Positions 37,023-50,694 are shown, counted from the first letter of the stretch. The stretch: 64,000 nt of DNA from Erinaceus europaeus (GCF_950295315.1 NC_080176.1:36345189-36409188), one strand, 5' to 3'. Translations and numbers: made by a program. Notes: generated by a model not told the origin, from the letters alone.

Positions 37023-37687
37023 CTATGCTGTGTTTTTTAAGTAGATATTACTCTTTGATATTAGAACCATTTTTATGAGATTCTACCACCACCTAGTGGA
37101 AAGCAAAAGTATTGTTAAAAGGTTCATGCTATTAAAAATTACTGCTCTGCAACTAGAAGAGATGATATTATATGTCCTTTGGGTGAAAATGGGGATGATC
37201 ATGCTTAGCGAAGTAAGTGCAGAGCTGAAAAATAAATACCCGATGATTCTTCTCATTTGTAGAATGTAGATAACTTAAACATATAAGCTTGCTAACATAA
37301 AGAAGGTAGTTGTCAAACTGTCTCTAAGATCTTGGTAGTAGCCAAACTATATGACTGTGGAGATTAGGGAAAAGAGGCATGGGACTCTGGTGCTTGGCGC
37401 AGTGTGGGACTGAACCCTGTCATCTTAGAGTCATGTAAGCCATTATTAAAGAACAGTGATTTTTTTAGACTGAAGGAAAATGTAGGAGCATTAGAATGAA
37501 CCTTCATTAGCCTTTTGATCTTTTCTCATACAGGACTTCAATTATTACATACTAGCATCTGCATAATCTGTATCATTAGAATTCCATGTTTAGAAATACC
37601 CATAGAAACAAATCACAGCAGTTTTACTAAGAAGGTCTTCTTTTATGTTTAGTATGAATGCTGGTTTGTTTCTTCAGTGTAAAAGAA

Positions 37688-37713
37688 TGTGTGTGTGTGT
37701 GTGTGTGTGTGTG
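37688..37713 (+). repeat. GT microsatellite
   Basis: About thirteen GT units. Confidence 0.95.
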
Positions 37714-37754
37714 TTTTAAAATTAACTTAGCCTATTTTAATCTCATTCTGATAA

Positions 37755-37970
37755 TTTTTTGTTTATTTTTATTTATTTACTATTGGATAGAGACAGAGAA
37801 AAATTGAGAGAGGAAGGTAAGGTAGAGATCGGAGAAACAGAGAGATTTGCAGCCCTGCTTCACCACTTGTGAAGCTTCCCCCATGCAGGTGGGGACCTGG
37901 GGCTTGAACCTGGATCCCTGCACACTGTAATGTCAGCAGTACTTACCCAGGTGCCACTGACTGGCCCCCA
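37755..37970 (-). mobile_element. S2 SINE
   Basis: TATTGGATAGAGACAGAGAA..GGTGCCACTGACTGGCCCCC on the + strand. Confidence 0.88.
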
Positions 37971-38084
37971 TCATTTTGATCATTTTTACTTGAAATTTTG
38001 CTTGTAAAATTTAACCTTCAACTTTGGAGCTTTGCAAATTATTTTAAAATTAACTCAGTAGTTAGTCAGTCATTTTCAGGTGGT

Positions 38085-38490
38085 TTTTTTTTTGTTTGTT
38101 TTTGTTTATTAAAAAGGAAAACTGAAAAAAATCATAGGATAAGATGGGTACAGTTCCACACAATTCACCATTCCCACCACCAGAACTCTGCATCCCATCC
38201 CCATCCTTGATAGCTTTCCTATTCTTTATCCCTCTAGGAGCATGGACCCAGGGTCATTATGGGGTGCAAAAGGTGAAAGGTCTGGCTTCTGGAATTGTTT
38301 CCCTGCTGAACATGGGCATTGGCAGGTCGTTCCATACTCCCAGCCTGCCTCTCTCTTTCCCTAGTGGGGCAGGGCTCTAGGGAAGCGGGGCTCTAGGACA
38401 CCTTGGTGGAGTCATCTGCCCAGGGAAATCTAGTTGGCATCCTGGTAGCATCTGGAACCTGGTGGCCTCTCCCAAGAATCCCAAATTGAA
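38085..38490 (-). repeat. Family P repeat fragment
   Basis: T-rich end, AAATCATAGGATAAGATGGG, then the common body with CATGGACCCAGGGTCATTAT, ending near CATCTGGAACCTGG. Confidence 0.75.
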
Positions 38491-38749
38491 AGCTGCTTCC
38501 TTTCTGAGCTCACACCAGGTGTTGTCTTCAAACTGTCATCTTGGCTCCCAACATCCATTTTCAGTTTTTAACCACTCTTGAAGTTTATTTTCTTTGTAGG
38601 GTTTTTTTTTTACCTTTTATTTTTATTTTTTTTTCTTCAGCGGTTTCATAGTTAACCTCTAATTTCTTTCTTTTTAAAAAATTTTTTAAATCTTTTTTTA
38701 AATTTAATTTATTTTCTCTTTTTTGTTGCCCTTATTTGTTGTTGTTGTT

Positions 38750-38962
38750 TAACTTTTATTATCTTTATATTGGATAGAGCCAGCCAAAAATCTAGTGGGA
38801 AGGGGGAGATAGAGAGGGAGAGAGACAGAGACAAGAGAGACACCTGCAACACTGCTTCACCTCTTGTGAAGCTTTCCCCCTGCAAGTGGAGACCAGGGAC
38901 TTGAACCTGTATTCTTGCGCATTGTAATGTGTATGCTCAACCAGGTGCGCCACTACCCGCCC
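38750..38962 (-). mobile_element. S2 SINE
   Basis: ATATTGGATAGAGCCAGCCA..AGGTGCGCCACTACCCGCCC on the + strand. Confidence 0.9.
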
Positions 38963-38969
38963 ACTCTTT

Positions 38970-39118
38970 TTTTTTTTTTAAAGATTTTATTAAATAATGA
39001 GAAAGTTAGAAAGAGAGAAAGAACTAGACATCACTGTAGTACATGTGCTGCCAGGGATTGAACTTGGGACCTCATGATTGATAGTCCAATGCTTTATCCA
39101 CTGTGCCACCTGCTGGAG
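38970..39118 (-). mobile_element. S4 SINE
   Basis: AGATTTTATTAAATAATGAG..TTATCCACTGTGCCACCTGC on the + strand. Confidence 0.88.
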
Positions 39119-39147
39119 CACTCTCTCTGTCTCTCTGTATTTTTTTT

Positions 39148-39150
<3 letters not shown>

Positions 39151-39213
<63 letters not shown>
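39151..39213 (+). repeat. TA repeat with ACATGT centre
   Basis: Two long TA runs either side of CACATG; nearly self-complementary over about 60 bp. Confidence 0.95.
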
Positions 39214-39217
<4 letters not shown>

Positions 39218-39219
39218 CA

Positions 39220-39335
39220 GCATTGCTCAGCTCTGGTTTATGGTGGTGCAGGGAATTAATTGAACCTGAGACTTTGGAGTCTCAGGCATGAGAGTTTATT
39301 TGCATAACTATTATGCTATCTATCCCTGCCCCAAA
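39220..39335 (-). mobile_element. S3 SINE
   Basis: GCTCTGGTTTATGGTGGTGC..TTTGCATAACTATTATGCTA on the + strand. Confidence 0.85.
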
Positions 39336-39371
39336 AATAAATTTTTAAAAAACATTAGTTAAAAATAATAA

Positions 39372-39548
39372 GGGGCAGGCTGGGGAGATAGCATAATGGT
39401 TATGCAAATACCTTAAAAGCCTGAGGCTCTGAGATCTCAGGTTCAGTTCCCAGCACCACCATGTGCCAGAACTGAGCAGAACTGAACTCTTTCTCTTATT
39501 ATCTTTTCCTCTGTATATACTCTTTCTCATTAAAATAAAATAAATGAA
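39372..39548 (+). mobile_element. S3 SINE
   Basis: GGGGAGATAGCATAATGGTT..GGTTCAGTTCCCAGCACCAC.. with A-rich tail. Confidence 0.88.
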
Positions 39549-39571
39549 AATATTAAAAATAATAAGGGGTG

Positions 39572-39778
39572 GGGCAGGTGGTGGTGCACCTGGTTGAGTA
39601 CGCGTATTACAATGAGCAAGGACTCGGGTTCAAGCTCCCGGTCACCACCTGCGGGGGGAAAGCTTTAGGAGTGGTGAGCAGTGCTGCAGGTGTTTCTCTG
39701 TCTCTCTCTCCCTCTCTATCACCTCCTTACCTCTTGATTTCTGGCTGTCTCTATCCAATAAATAAAGATTAAAAAATT
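39572..39778 (+). mobile_element. S2 SINE
   Basis: GGCAGGTGGTGGTGCACCTG head and CTCTATCCAATAAATAAAGA tail. Confidence 0.92.
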
Positions 39779-39781
39779 TAG

Positions 39782-39843
39782 GGAATTGGGCAGTAGTGCA
39801 GCGGGTTAAGTGCACATGGCACGAAGCGCAGGACCGGCTTCAT
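39782..39843 (+). mobile_element. S1 SINE head, truncated
   Basis: GGGCAGTAGTGCAGCGGGTT..GCACGAAGCGCAGGACCGGC, broken off at the start of a family P repeat. Confidence 0.8.
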
Positions 39844-39844
39844 C

Positions 39845-40345
39845 TTTTTTTTATTATTATTATTATTGTTTTAAGAATGATTGATGAGATTGTAGGATAA
39901 GAGTGATACAATTTCATTAAATTCCCACTACCAGAGTTCCATATCACATCCCCTCCTTTGGAAGCTTTCCTATTCTTTTTTTTTTTCATTATCTTTATTT
40001 ATTTATTGGATAGAGACGGCCAGAAATCGAGAGGGAAAGGGGTGATATAGAGGAGAGGGAGAGGGAGAGGGAGAGGGAGAAGGAGAGAGAGAGAGAGAGA
40101 GACACCTGCAACACTGCTTCACCACTTGTGAAGCTTTCCCCCTGCAGGTGGGGACCAGCGACTTGAACCTGGGTCCTTGTGCATTATAAAATGTGCACTC
40201 AACCAGGTGCGCCAACACCCAGCTTTCCTATTCTTTATCCTTCTGGGAGCATGGACCCAGGGTCATTGTTCGATGCAAGAAGGTGGAAGGTCTGGCTTCT
40301 GTAATTGCTTCTCCACTGAACATGGGCATTGGCAGGTCAATATGT
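39845..40345 (-). repeat. Family P repeat split by an S2 SINE
   Basis: 39845-39975 is the 3' part and 40222-40345 continues the body. AGCTTTCCTATTCTTT at 39963 and 40212 is the target duplication of the S2 SINE between them. Confidence 0.75.
39985..40212 (-). mobile_element. S2 SINE inside family P
   Basis: TTATTGGATAGAGACGGCCA..CAGGTGCGCCAACACCCAGC. It contains a GGGAGA run of several units (about 40053-40085). Confidence 0.92.
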
Positions 40346-40721
40346 GACTTTCAAGTTACAATTAGTAAAAATATTTCTTTTTGCTTTTGTCTTTCAGTTT
40401 TTGAGTTTAGTTCTTTAATAGTTGAATGACTTCTGATAAAAGTATATTTTAGAATTAATTGCTAGCAAATAAAAATTGTAACAAAGATGTAGAGATATGT
40501 AATACAGTTTTCACTTTTAGGTAATTCTACTGATTTGCAACGAATATACAGGGGGGGAAATGTTAAAATGTCTTGACACTAAGCTTGTTCTGGTCTTCTC
40601 TCTCCCACTTTCCTCACTTTGTTTCTCTTTGAAGCTAAAGGAATGATATTTATATTCTGTTTATAATAATATGAAAAATAAGTATCTAAAATAGCACTTA
40701 TATATATATATATATATTTGG

Positions 40722-41330
40722 CCTCCAGGGTTATTGCTGGGGTTCAGTGCCTGCACCACAAATCCACTACTCCTGGAAGCTATTTTTTTAAAATATTTAT
40801 TTATTTATTTATTCCCTTTTGTTGCCCTTGTTGTAATTATTGATATCGTCATTGTTGAATAGGACAGAGAGAAATCGAAAGAGGAGAGGAAGACAGAGGG
40901 GGAGAGAAAGATAGACACCTACAGACCTGCCTCACCGCTTGTGAAGCAACTCCCCTGCAGGTGGAGAGCTCGGGGCCAGAACCAGGATCCTTACTCTGGT
41001 CCTTGGACTTTGCTGCCACATGCGCTTAACCCGCTGTGCTACCACCCGACTCCCTGGAGGCTGTCTTTTTCTTCCCTTTTTCTGTCCTTGTTGTTTTATT
41101 GTTGTTGTTGTTATTGTTGTCATTGATGGTGTTGTTGTTGGACAGGATAGAGAGAGGAAGGGAAGACAGAGAGGGGGAGAGAAAGATAGACACCTGCAGA
41201 CCTGCTTCACCACCTGTGAAGCTACTCCCCTGCAGGTGGGGAGCCAAAGGCTCGAACCCAGGATCCTTACGCCAGCCGCGCCACCTGCGCTTAACCCACT
41301 GTGCTACCGCCCGACACCCAGCACTTTAAT
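40722..41330 (-). mobile_element. S1 SINE nested in the tail of another S1 SINE
   Basis: The outer copy has its 3' module at 40722-40785 and its body at 41055-41330. The inner copy lies at about 40790-41052, with CTGGAAGCT/CTGGAGGCT as duplicated target. Confidence 0.88.
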
Positions 41331-41388
41331 AATTTAAGTATCTTAATAATAATTAAAATATGTCTGTATTAGCTTATCAAAGTAATAG

Positions 41389-41577
<189 letters not shown>

Positions 41578-41679
41578 TAAGTATACAATGTGTGATTGTC
41601 AGTGACCAGCTGTCTGTAATGGATAGTATTTGAAAGTGTTTGGGGGTTCCTGAGAGGTAACTAATCAGATAAGACTTTT

Positions 41680-41870
41680 GTCCTGCCTGAGGCCCTTGGT
41701 CTGATCCACAGCACCATTGTAAATACTGAAGAGATAAACTGGTGGAACTTCACGAATGGTGGACTATTGCTTTGAAAGCTCTTTCCTTTCTCTTGAACCA
41801 TGCATCAGAATTGTGCCTTGGTTTGTCTCTCACTTTCACTGTTTCAAGTGAACCTCTTCCTTATGTGTGA
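41680..41870 (+). mobile_element. Old SINE
   Basis: GCCCTTGGTCTGATCCACAG..GAACTTCACGAATGGTGGAC..; diverged. Confidence 0.5.
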
Positions 41871-41989
41871 TAAAATATATATTGTAATTAACTTCAACAG
41901 ATGTTTTCTTACTTTCCCAAGAATCATGTTTTACCCTCTGGGGGCAATTTTAAAACTGCTGGATTGGTGATTTAGTGGTTATAAAAAAG

Positions 41990-42255
41990 AAAGAGAGAGG
42001 CAGACTGGGAGTATGGACCGACCAGTCAACACCCATGTTCAGCGGGGAAGCAATTACAGAAGCCAGACCTTCTACCTTCTGCAACCCTCAATGACCCTGG
42101 GTCCATGCTCCCAGAGGGCTAGAGAATGGGAAAGCTATCATGGGAGGGGGTGGGTTATGGAGATTGGGTGGTGGGAATTGTGTGGAGTTGTACCCCTCCT
42201 ACCTTATGCTTTTGTTCATTAATCCTTTCTTAAATAAAAAATTTAAAAAAAAAAG
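41990..42255 (+). repeat. Family P repeat, 3' half, sense
   Basis: It starts near GAGAGGCAGACTGGGAGTAT and ends AATCCTTTCTTAAATAAAAA with a poly(A) tail. It is a 5'-truncated + strand copy. Confidence 0.85.
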
Positions 42256-42527
42256 AGGAACCAGGTGCCATGAGATATAGGAGAACTAAGATAAAGTCAT
42301 GTGGGACTCGTCACTATAACAACAAGTAGTGATAGGTTAGGACTTTTAACCATTGTAGTTGGCATTTGACCACTATAGTTGGACACTCATTGGTCACATG
42401 AGCTGGCTAAGTGTAAGGGTTATCACCCAAGATTGTCTTGTGCATGAGAAACTAGGAACAGAGAAAATGGAGGGTGCACTTATAAATAAATCTTCAGGGT
42501 GTTCCCTGGCAAAGGAAAGGGGAAATA

Positions 42528-42605
42528 GGATAGGATAGGATAGGATAGGATAGGATAGGATAGGATAGGATAGGATAGGATAGGATAGGATAGGATAGGA
42601 TAGGA
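42528..42605 (+). repeat. TAGGA pentanucleotide array
   Basis: About 15 near-perfect tandem TAGGA units; no interruptions seen. Confidence 0.97.
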
Positions 42606-43084
42606 GTTGGTGTTTGACATTATTCAGCACTCAGTTTCCTTAAGTAGCTTCACTGTTCTGGTTCTGTTTCTTTCCCTCCCTCTTTCCTTTGTCCTTTCTT
42701 TCTTTCTTTTGCTAGGAAACAAACCCAGAGTCTCATGCATGTATGACTCAGACAAAGATCATCTCTGGCCTAGATTCTGTATGTTTAGAGGGAGATTAAG
42801 AAGGAAAGGCAGAGAGGGTGAGACACCAAAGCACATTCTGCCACCCACAGAGTTCTCTTGATTTGTCCATAGTGCTCCCTGGGGTGCCATCTCAGCAGAT
42901 AAAGCTCTTACAGTTACACAAATAAAAAGGCTTTGAGACTTTCCTGAATTCCACTTCACTTTATCTAGTATCTAAACAATATCTAAATGTTACTGAGTCT
43001 TCCTACGTGTTTGTCATGCATATCCTGTGCCTCCATGACAGCACTTTTAGGCCAGCAACAGCTCTTGCTAAACTATCTTAATAG

Positions 43085-43318
43085 CTGGGAAACGACCCAG
43101 CAGAGCACGCACTTCACATGCATAAAGGACTGGATCTGAGCTCTGAGCATGGGCACCGTGTGAAGGGGAAGCTTCACAAGCATTAAAGAGCTGCTGTGGT
43201 GTCTCTCCTCTCTCATTTCTCTCTATATATTTAGCATTAAAAAAGTGTAAGGGTAAACCTGGGAGCAGTTGAATTGCGATTGTGCGAGAACCTGGGACCA
43301 AAAATAAAAATAAAAAGG
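43085..43318 (+). mobile_element. Old SINE with 3' module
   Basis: CTGGGAAACGACCCAGCAGA..GAAGCTTCACAAGCATTAAA.., then CTGGGAGCAGTTGAATTGCG and an AAATAAAAATAAAAA tail. Confidence 0.68.
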
Positions 43319-44146
43319 GAGAGGGGAAAGCACCTTGGATAATCTATTCCTTGCCTATAGGATACATTTAACAAATTCTCATCCCTCACTATCCTGTCAG
43401 GGATCATGTCTGTCCACTACTTCATCTTTCACACTTTGATTTCCAATAATTGAATCATACAATTCCCTGAAAATGCAGTTTTGTTTCACACTTCTGGACC
43501 CTTACACATACTTAGGTTCCTTTTCTCTGAACCCAGTTCAATTGACTTGTCAAATTCTTGGTTTTTTTCAAGGATCCATTGAGGCATCACTTGATATAAC
43601 TTTCCTTGATTTCCAAAAGCAGATTTAATAATCTTTCCTCCATGTCTAAATCACCCCTAGTATGTGCTTTTATTAAAACATTTATTACATTTTCACACAA
43701 TTCTTTTCTTCCTTTCTTCTTTTCTCCTGTTTCAGCTATAGTTCATAAACTTCTTGAAGGAAAAAACAATTTTTTTTATCTAGTATCTGCCACAAATCCT
43801 GAAATTTAGTATGTGTTGTTATTGAAATTTTGTATTATGCATACAAGTTTGTATTATGCATACAAGTTTTTATTTTTGTATTATTCATACAAGAGTGGAA
43901 CATGTAATTTCTGCAAATATATTAACTTAAAACTTGAAAAATTTCTGTAAATATATTCTTTCTGTAATTAAATTAAAATTTAAATTAAATTTAAATTAAA
44001 TTTCTGTAATATATTAACTTAAAACTTGAAAAATTATTCAATTCTGAAGCTCTCTCTCAAAGTATGTTTTCATAAAAGTACTATAAATATAATTTGGTAT
44101 ACTACATTTAGGTTACAATAAAGCTGTTAGAAATATGTAATTTTTG

Positions 44147-44425
44147 GGAGTCAGGCTGTAGCGCAGCAGGTTAAGCGCAGGTGGCGCAAAGCACAAGGAC
44201 CGGCATAAGGATCCCGGTTCGAACCCCAGCTCCCCACCTGCAGGGGAGTCGCTTCACAGGTGGTGAAGCAGGTCTGCAGGTGTCTATCTTTCTCTCCTCC
44301 TCTCTGTCTTCCCCTTCTCTCTCCATTTCTCTCTGTCCTATCCAACAATGACAACAACAATAATAACTACAACAATAAAACAACAAGGGCAACAAAAGGG
44401 AATAAATAAATAAAATGAATATTTT
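44147..44425 (+). mobile_element. S1 SINE, well preserved
   Basis: Complete unit from GGGAGTCAGGCTGTAGCGCA to GGGAATAAATAAATAA, with a clear A box (TAGCGCAGCAGG) and B box (GGTTCGAACC) of the tRNA-like promoter. Confidence 0.93.
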
Positions 44426-44451
44426 TAAAAAATGTTATTAAAAAAAAGAAA

Positions 44452-44850
44452 TATTCTCTATCCCTCTGGGAGCATGGACTCAGGGTCGTTGAGGGATGCA
44501 GAAGGTAGAAGGTCTGGCTTCTGTAATTGCTTCCCCGCTGAACATGGGCGTTGACTGGTCGGTCCATACCCCCAGTCTGCCTCTCTCTTTCCCTAGTAGG
44601 GTGTGACTCTGGGGAAGCTGAGCTCCAGGACACATTGGTGGGGTCTTCAATCCAGGGAAGCCTAGCCAGCATCCTGGTGGCATCTGGAACCTGGTGATTG
44701 AAAAGAGAGTTAACATATGAAGCCAGGGGAGGGGGTGGGTTATGGGGATTGGGTGTTGGGAATTGTGTGGAGTTGTACCCCTCCTACCTTATGCTTTTGT
44801 TCACTAATCCTTTCTTAAATAAAAAATTAAAAAAAAAAAAAAAAGAAAGT
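44452..44850 (+). repeat. Family P repeat with inverted 5' half
   Basis: 44452-44720 is the middle of the repeat on the - strand. 44722-44840 continues the 3' end on the + strand with poly(A). The inner joint loses only about 15 bp of the unit. This is the twin-priming (5' inversion) pattern known for L1-driven insertions. Confidence 0.8.
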
Positions 44851-44857
44851 GTAAGGG

Positions 44858-44985
44858 CAGGTGTCCAGGTGGTTGCACACTTGGTTGTGCACATATTATA
44901 GTGTGTAAGGGCCCAGGTTCAAGCCCTGGGTTCCCACCTCAGGAGGAAATATTCTCAAGTGGTAAAACTTAATAAATAATAAGTT
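44858..44985 (+). mobile_element. S2 SINE fragment
   Basis: GGTGTCCAGGTGGTTGCACA head, then broken after CCCACCTCAGGAGGAAATAT. Confidence 0.75.
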
Positions 44986-45116
44986 TTTAATATTAAAAAT
45001 AAATATTTAGAAAAATAAAGTATAAGGGCATAATGAAATTTTAAGAAAATGAATTTCCATTAACTTATCATTTGAACACACAGAAAATACCAAATCTCAA
45101 AAAAAGAAAAAGCAGC

Positions 45117-45310
45117 AGGCTGGGGAAACAGCTTAATGGTTATGCAAAAGACTCATCCCTATGGCTTGGAGGTTCCAAGTTCAATCCCCAGCACCACCAT
45201 AAGCCAGAACTGAGCAGTGCTCTGGTCTCTCTCTGTGTATCTTTCTTTTTGTATCTTTCTCATAAATAAATAATGTATTTTTTAAAAAAGAAAAAAAAAA
45301 AAAAAAAAGA
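45117..45310 (+). mobile_element. S3 SINE
   Basis: GCTGGGGAAACAGCTTAATG..CTCATAAATAAATAATG plus A-run. Confidence 0.88.
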
Positions 45311-45600
45311 AATATGTAATTTTTTTTCAGTGACATTAAAGGTAATTTTAATTGCCTGTTACATTCAGTTGTATAGGAAAGTAATGCATATTCTATAATC
45401 AGATAAGCTTGGCAGACGTAGATGCTACATACTAGTGAATTTTTGTCATTTATAGTAGATACTTTGGACTTTCTGTACAGAATTTTACAGACTTGTTCAG
45501 TGGCAGCTCAGAAAATATTCCTTGGACTCTCAGGCCTCTATAGTTTCATACATCTATTCTTTAAAATTATGTAGTTATTATTCATTTATTTCTTACTTAG

Positions 45601-45701
45601 AAACACACGGAGGAAGCAGTTACCCCTCTGTCACATCGTCATCTTTTAATTTAGCTACAGTTGTTGCTGAAACACTTGGACAGAGTGTTCAAGAAGAATC
45701 T
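45601..45701 (+). CDS. RBBP8: RBBP8 exon (FNLATVVAETLG)
   Basis: A 101-nt exon (2 + 99) between acceptor CTTACTTAG and donor GTAAGT. It encodes THGGSSYPSVTSSSFNLATV then VAETLGQSVQEES, ending in phase 0. The FNLATVVAETLG block is a highly recognisable RBBP8 segment. The first half (GGSSYPSVTS) is diverged from the human residues I remember, as expected for a disordered linker. Confidence 0.95.
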
Positions 45702-47034
45702 GTAAGTAACTGTTTAGTTTGATGCCAATTTATGATATTTTGTTAGTGATTTAATAATGGCTTATAAGATTAAAAGGTATAGTTTCTTACGGTACCCACT
45801 ACCATAGTTTTTCAGAGTCTGAGAGAACTAAACAAATGAGATTTTATTTTGTCCAAAGATCATTGGATAAAATACCTAGATGAGATAAGCCTATTTGTAT
45901 TATCTACCCAAGATGGTCCCAGAAATCAAAATTTGAGGACTATAGACTGAAATAAGTAAAAATTTAAGGAACTGGTGATCACTTAAGGGATTTGGCCAGC
46001 CCTCTTCCTGTCCATCCTTCACCTTCCCTACCCCACATTATTCCATCGAGGAGAAGTCCTAAAACTTTAGGTTGATTTTTAGAATTTACTGAAGCTTTTT
46101 TAATATCTTTTAAGCTGAGGGTTAATTTGGGAAACAGACTGAGATTTTGGGACTACTATATAGCTGCATTAACACTTTCTTCTTAGTATTTACAAATGAC
46201 AATTTAGGTAGATCTGATTCTCAAGGATTATATCAGAAAATGACCCCCTAGTTTTGGGTTTTTTTGCTTGTTTGTTTGTTTCCATTCTTTAGTGCTTTAC
46301 TACCTCTTCTTTTTTCCTTAATTGATTTCTGAAAACAGGAAACTTGAATTCTTTTATCTTGAGGAAATTTAATTTTAATACAGCCCTAAAATAGCATCTG
46401 TTTGCCTTAGTCAGATGTATATGTACTGTTATGAAATTATTTTGCTGTTGAACTTCTAAAAATTGACTTGGATTTTATTACATTGGGTTGTTTTTGTTAT
46501 GTTTTTGTTTGTCCTTTGTACTTTTTTTTTCTTTTTTTTTTTCCTTTGTACTTTTAAAGCCATCTTCACATCACAGTAAGTAATTTTTAACCCTTGATTT
46601 CAAACACTTTTTTTAATGGTTTCTAATTCCCACCTACCCATACTCTAGGCCTGTCCATTGTTTATGTGCCAAATATATTACGGAATCAAACTGTCATCAA
46701 CAGACCAACAGCTGTCTGTATCACCTTAAATTTTTTTTAGAGATACAAAATTTCACTTCACTGAAGGTGAACTGAATAAGAAGTTGTGTTTTAGAAAGGT
46801 ATCCAGTTTTCCTTTTCAGCACCATTTTTCCAATTTACAGTTGAGCTACAACTTGGCTCCAACCTCCTCTACAACTTCTCTCCTACTGGCCTGGAAATCC
46901 TACTCTCCCAGAATTCCCAGGCCCAAATTGGCCTTTTCATGGAGAGTTGGCCAGGTGCTGCCTTCAAGCCACCATCTTGACTCTCAGTCTCATTCTTTCC
47001 AGTATTTCATTTTTTAAAATATTTAAATAGATAT

Positions 47035-47218
47035 TTATTTATTTTGTTTATTATTGGATAAATACAGAAAGAAATTGAGAGGGGAGAGGGAAATAGAGAG
47101 ACGTCTGCTTCACCGCTTGTGAAACTTCCCCCCCTGCAGGTGGGGACCAGGGGCTTGAAACCCGGTCCTTGCACATTGTAATATGTGTGCTCAACCAGGT
47201 GCACCACTGCTTGGCCCC
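47035..47218 (-). mobile_element. S2 SINE
   Basis: TTATTGGATAAATACAGAAA..GGTGCACCACTGCTTGGCCC on the + strand. Confidence 0.88.
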
Positions 47219-47232
47219 TTCATTTTTTTTAA

Positions 47233-47400
<168 letters not shown>

Positions 47401-47504
47401 TAATTTGGGGTACTTTGATAAAACTTATTACTAGTGAATTCTATTACAGTGAGCTCATATAATTAAACCATTTCTTGCCCACCAGATGTTACTTAAAAAT
47501 AAGT

Positions 47505-47790
47505 TGATTTTATTTTTTATTAGTGATTTAATAATGATTGACAAGGTTGTGGAATAAGAAAGATAAAATTTTATGTAATTCCCACCACCAGAGTTCCATA
47601 TCCCCTCCCCTCCATTGGAAGGTTCCCTGTTCTTTATCCCTCTGGGAGTATGGACCAAAGATCTTTATGGGCTACAGAAGGTGGAAGTTCTGGCTTCTGT
47701 AATTGCTTCTCCACTAGACATAGGCATTAACAGGTCAATCCATACCCCCAGCCTGGATCTATCTTTCCCTGGTGGAAAAGATACTCTCCT
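47505..47790 (-). repeat. Family P repeat fragment
   Basis: It contains CACCACCAGAGTTCCATATC, TATGGACCAAAGATC and the GAAGGTGGAAGTTCTGGC body. Confidence 0.7.
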
Positions 47791-48393
47791 GTAAAAATAA
47801 CTCAGTAATCTTATCTGGGTTTGTATTTCGAAAAACTGGATATTGCATACATGCATCTATAAGCTTGGATGATCTGCATGGTTATGTTGCACTTTGATTT
47901 TTAAAAAAACTTTTGGTTTTAGATATATATGTCATTTTTGTCATCGTAGTAAATCACTAAACTAGGTTTTCTGTTCATTGTTTTTTATAGTTGACAAAAG
48001 TGCAGCTCCAGAGAGCTTAAATTTCTAGTTTAGGGCAACATAGTTTAGGGCTATTAGGAACTCTTACTCATCCTATGCCTTCAAACTTAAACATAACCCT
48101 ATTTCTACTACATCTATTTCTTCTCCTAGAGATAGACTGGGTCTTGATTTATATTCACTTCTATGGTATAAGAACTGTTTCATGGTGTTAATCATGACAA
48201 GCTTCATATGCAAAAGAATTTGGGTCCTCATAGTGAAGTTATTTAAATCATTCAGAAAATACATATAGAGAGAAATAATCATGGTATAGAGACAGGTCTT
48301 CTGTATTACTTTGCTTTCCTTTTTGTCAATGTAGCTAGATGAAAAGATGCCAGCAGTCATACTCCATCTTAAGTTTCAGTTAATTGCCTCTAG

Positions 48394-49416
<1,023 letters not shown>

Positions 49417-49620
49417 TGAATCTTCTGACACTGTGATGCTGGGGGAATGCCTTAGAGGGTAGAGTGCAGTGCTTGCTTGGGGGAAGTCTCAGGTTTGATT
49501 TCCTGCATGTCAAAGGCTGATCAGCCCTTCCCACCCCCAGTGAAATAAGTCTCTAAAGATTGTGATTAAAGAGTTTGTGTGTGTTTGTGACCTACTTGCT
49601 AGTAAACTTTTCTATTTTAG

Positions 49621-49761
<141 letters not shown>

Positions 49762-50242
49762 TAGAAGTGTTTCCACTCTTAAATGTACTTTAAACTGATT
49801 ATTGTAATATTTTATTTAAATTGTGTTGGTAGATTGCATTGTTTTGGGGAAAAACATTTTGTTTCTTCCTGCACATTTCTGCATAGAAATATTTACATTG
49901 GCTTCATTTTATGTGATACTGGCTCTTATGCTTCTTGATAAAAATGAATTGACACCTTTAATAACTAATTTGATTGGTGGTTTTGTTGATTAGCCTATTT
50001 TTATGTAGTTATTTCTTCAGCACAATCTTTGAAATACTTAAGTTATATGGAATTTAAAGTATATCCAGGTCTTATTCCTTACTCCCATAGCTTTCTCCTT
50101 GTACTTCTGCGAATACTCACATACATACCAAGTTTTTAGACATATCTGTTTTCTCTGATATATAAATATTTTAATAATTTCACTGTGTTTTAAAGGAAAT
50201 CTTTTTTCTCACCAAATATTTCTGTACTTCATATACTATTAG

Positions 50243-50560
<318 letters not shown>

Positions 50561-50694
50561 TAGTGAGTTGTTAGTCTCTCCTGCTGACTCTGTGACCTTG
50601 AGATAATCACATGTTCTTTAAAGTCTGAATTTGTTGTTTTAAAAAAAAAAAAAAAAAAACAAGAAAAATGCTGTTTTTCCAACTTTGTGATGCT

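Noticed and set aside
39074..39291. Tyr-Ile repeat open frames
   Set aside because: Translations of the TA microsatellite in three frames; no gene.
42528..42605. TAGGA array as telomere-like or CRISPR-like
   Set aside because: It is a simple pentanucleotide microsatellite and differs from TTAGGG.
44147..44425. tRNA gene in the SINE head
   Set aside because: Box A and B are present, but the body, tail and repeated occurrence show a tRNA-derived SINE. No cloverleaf-forming complete tRNA was seen.
46500..46575. Possible extra exon near 46560 (TTTAAAGCCATCTTCACATCACAGTAAG)
   Set aside because: There is no AG acceptor in a good place, and the flanking exons already join in the right phase without it.
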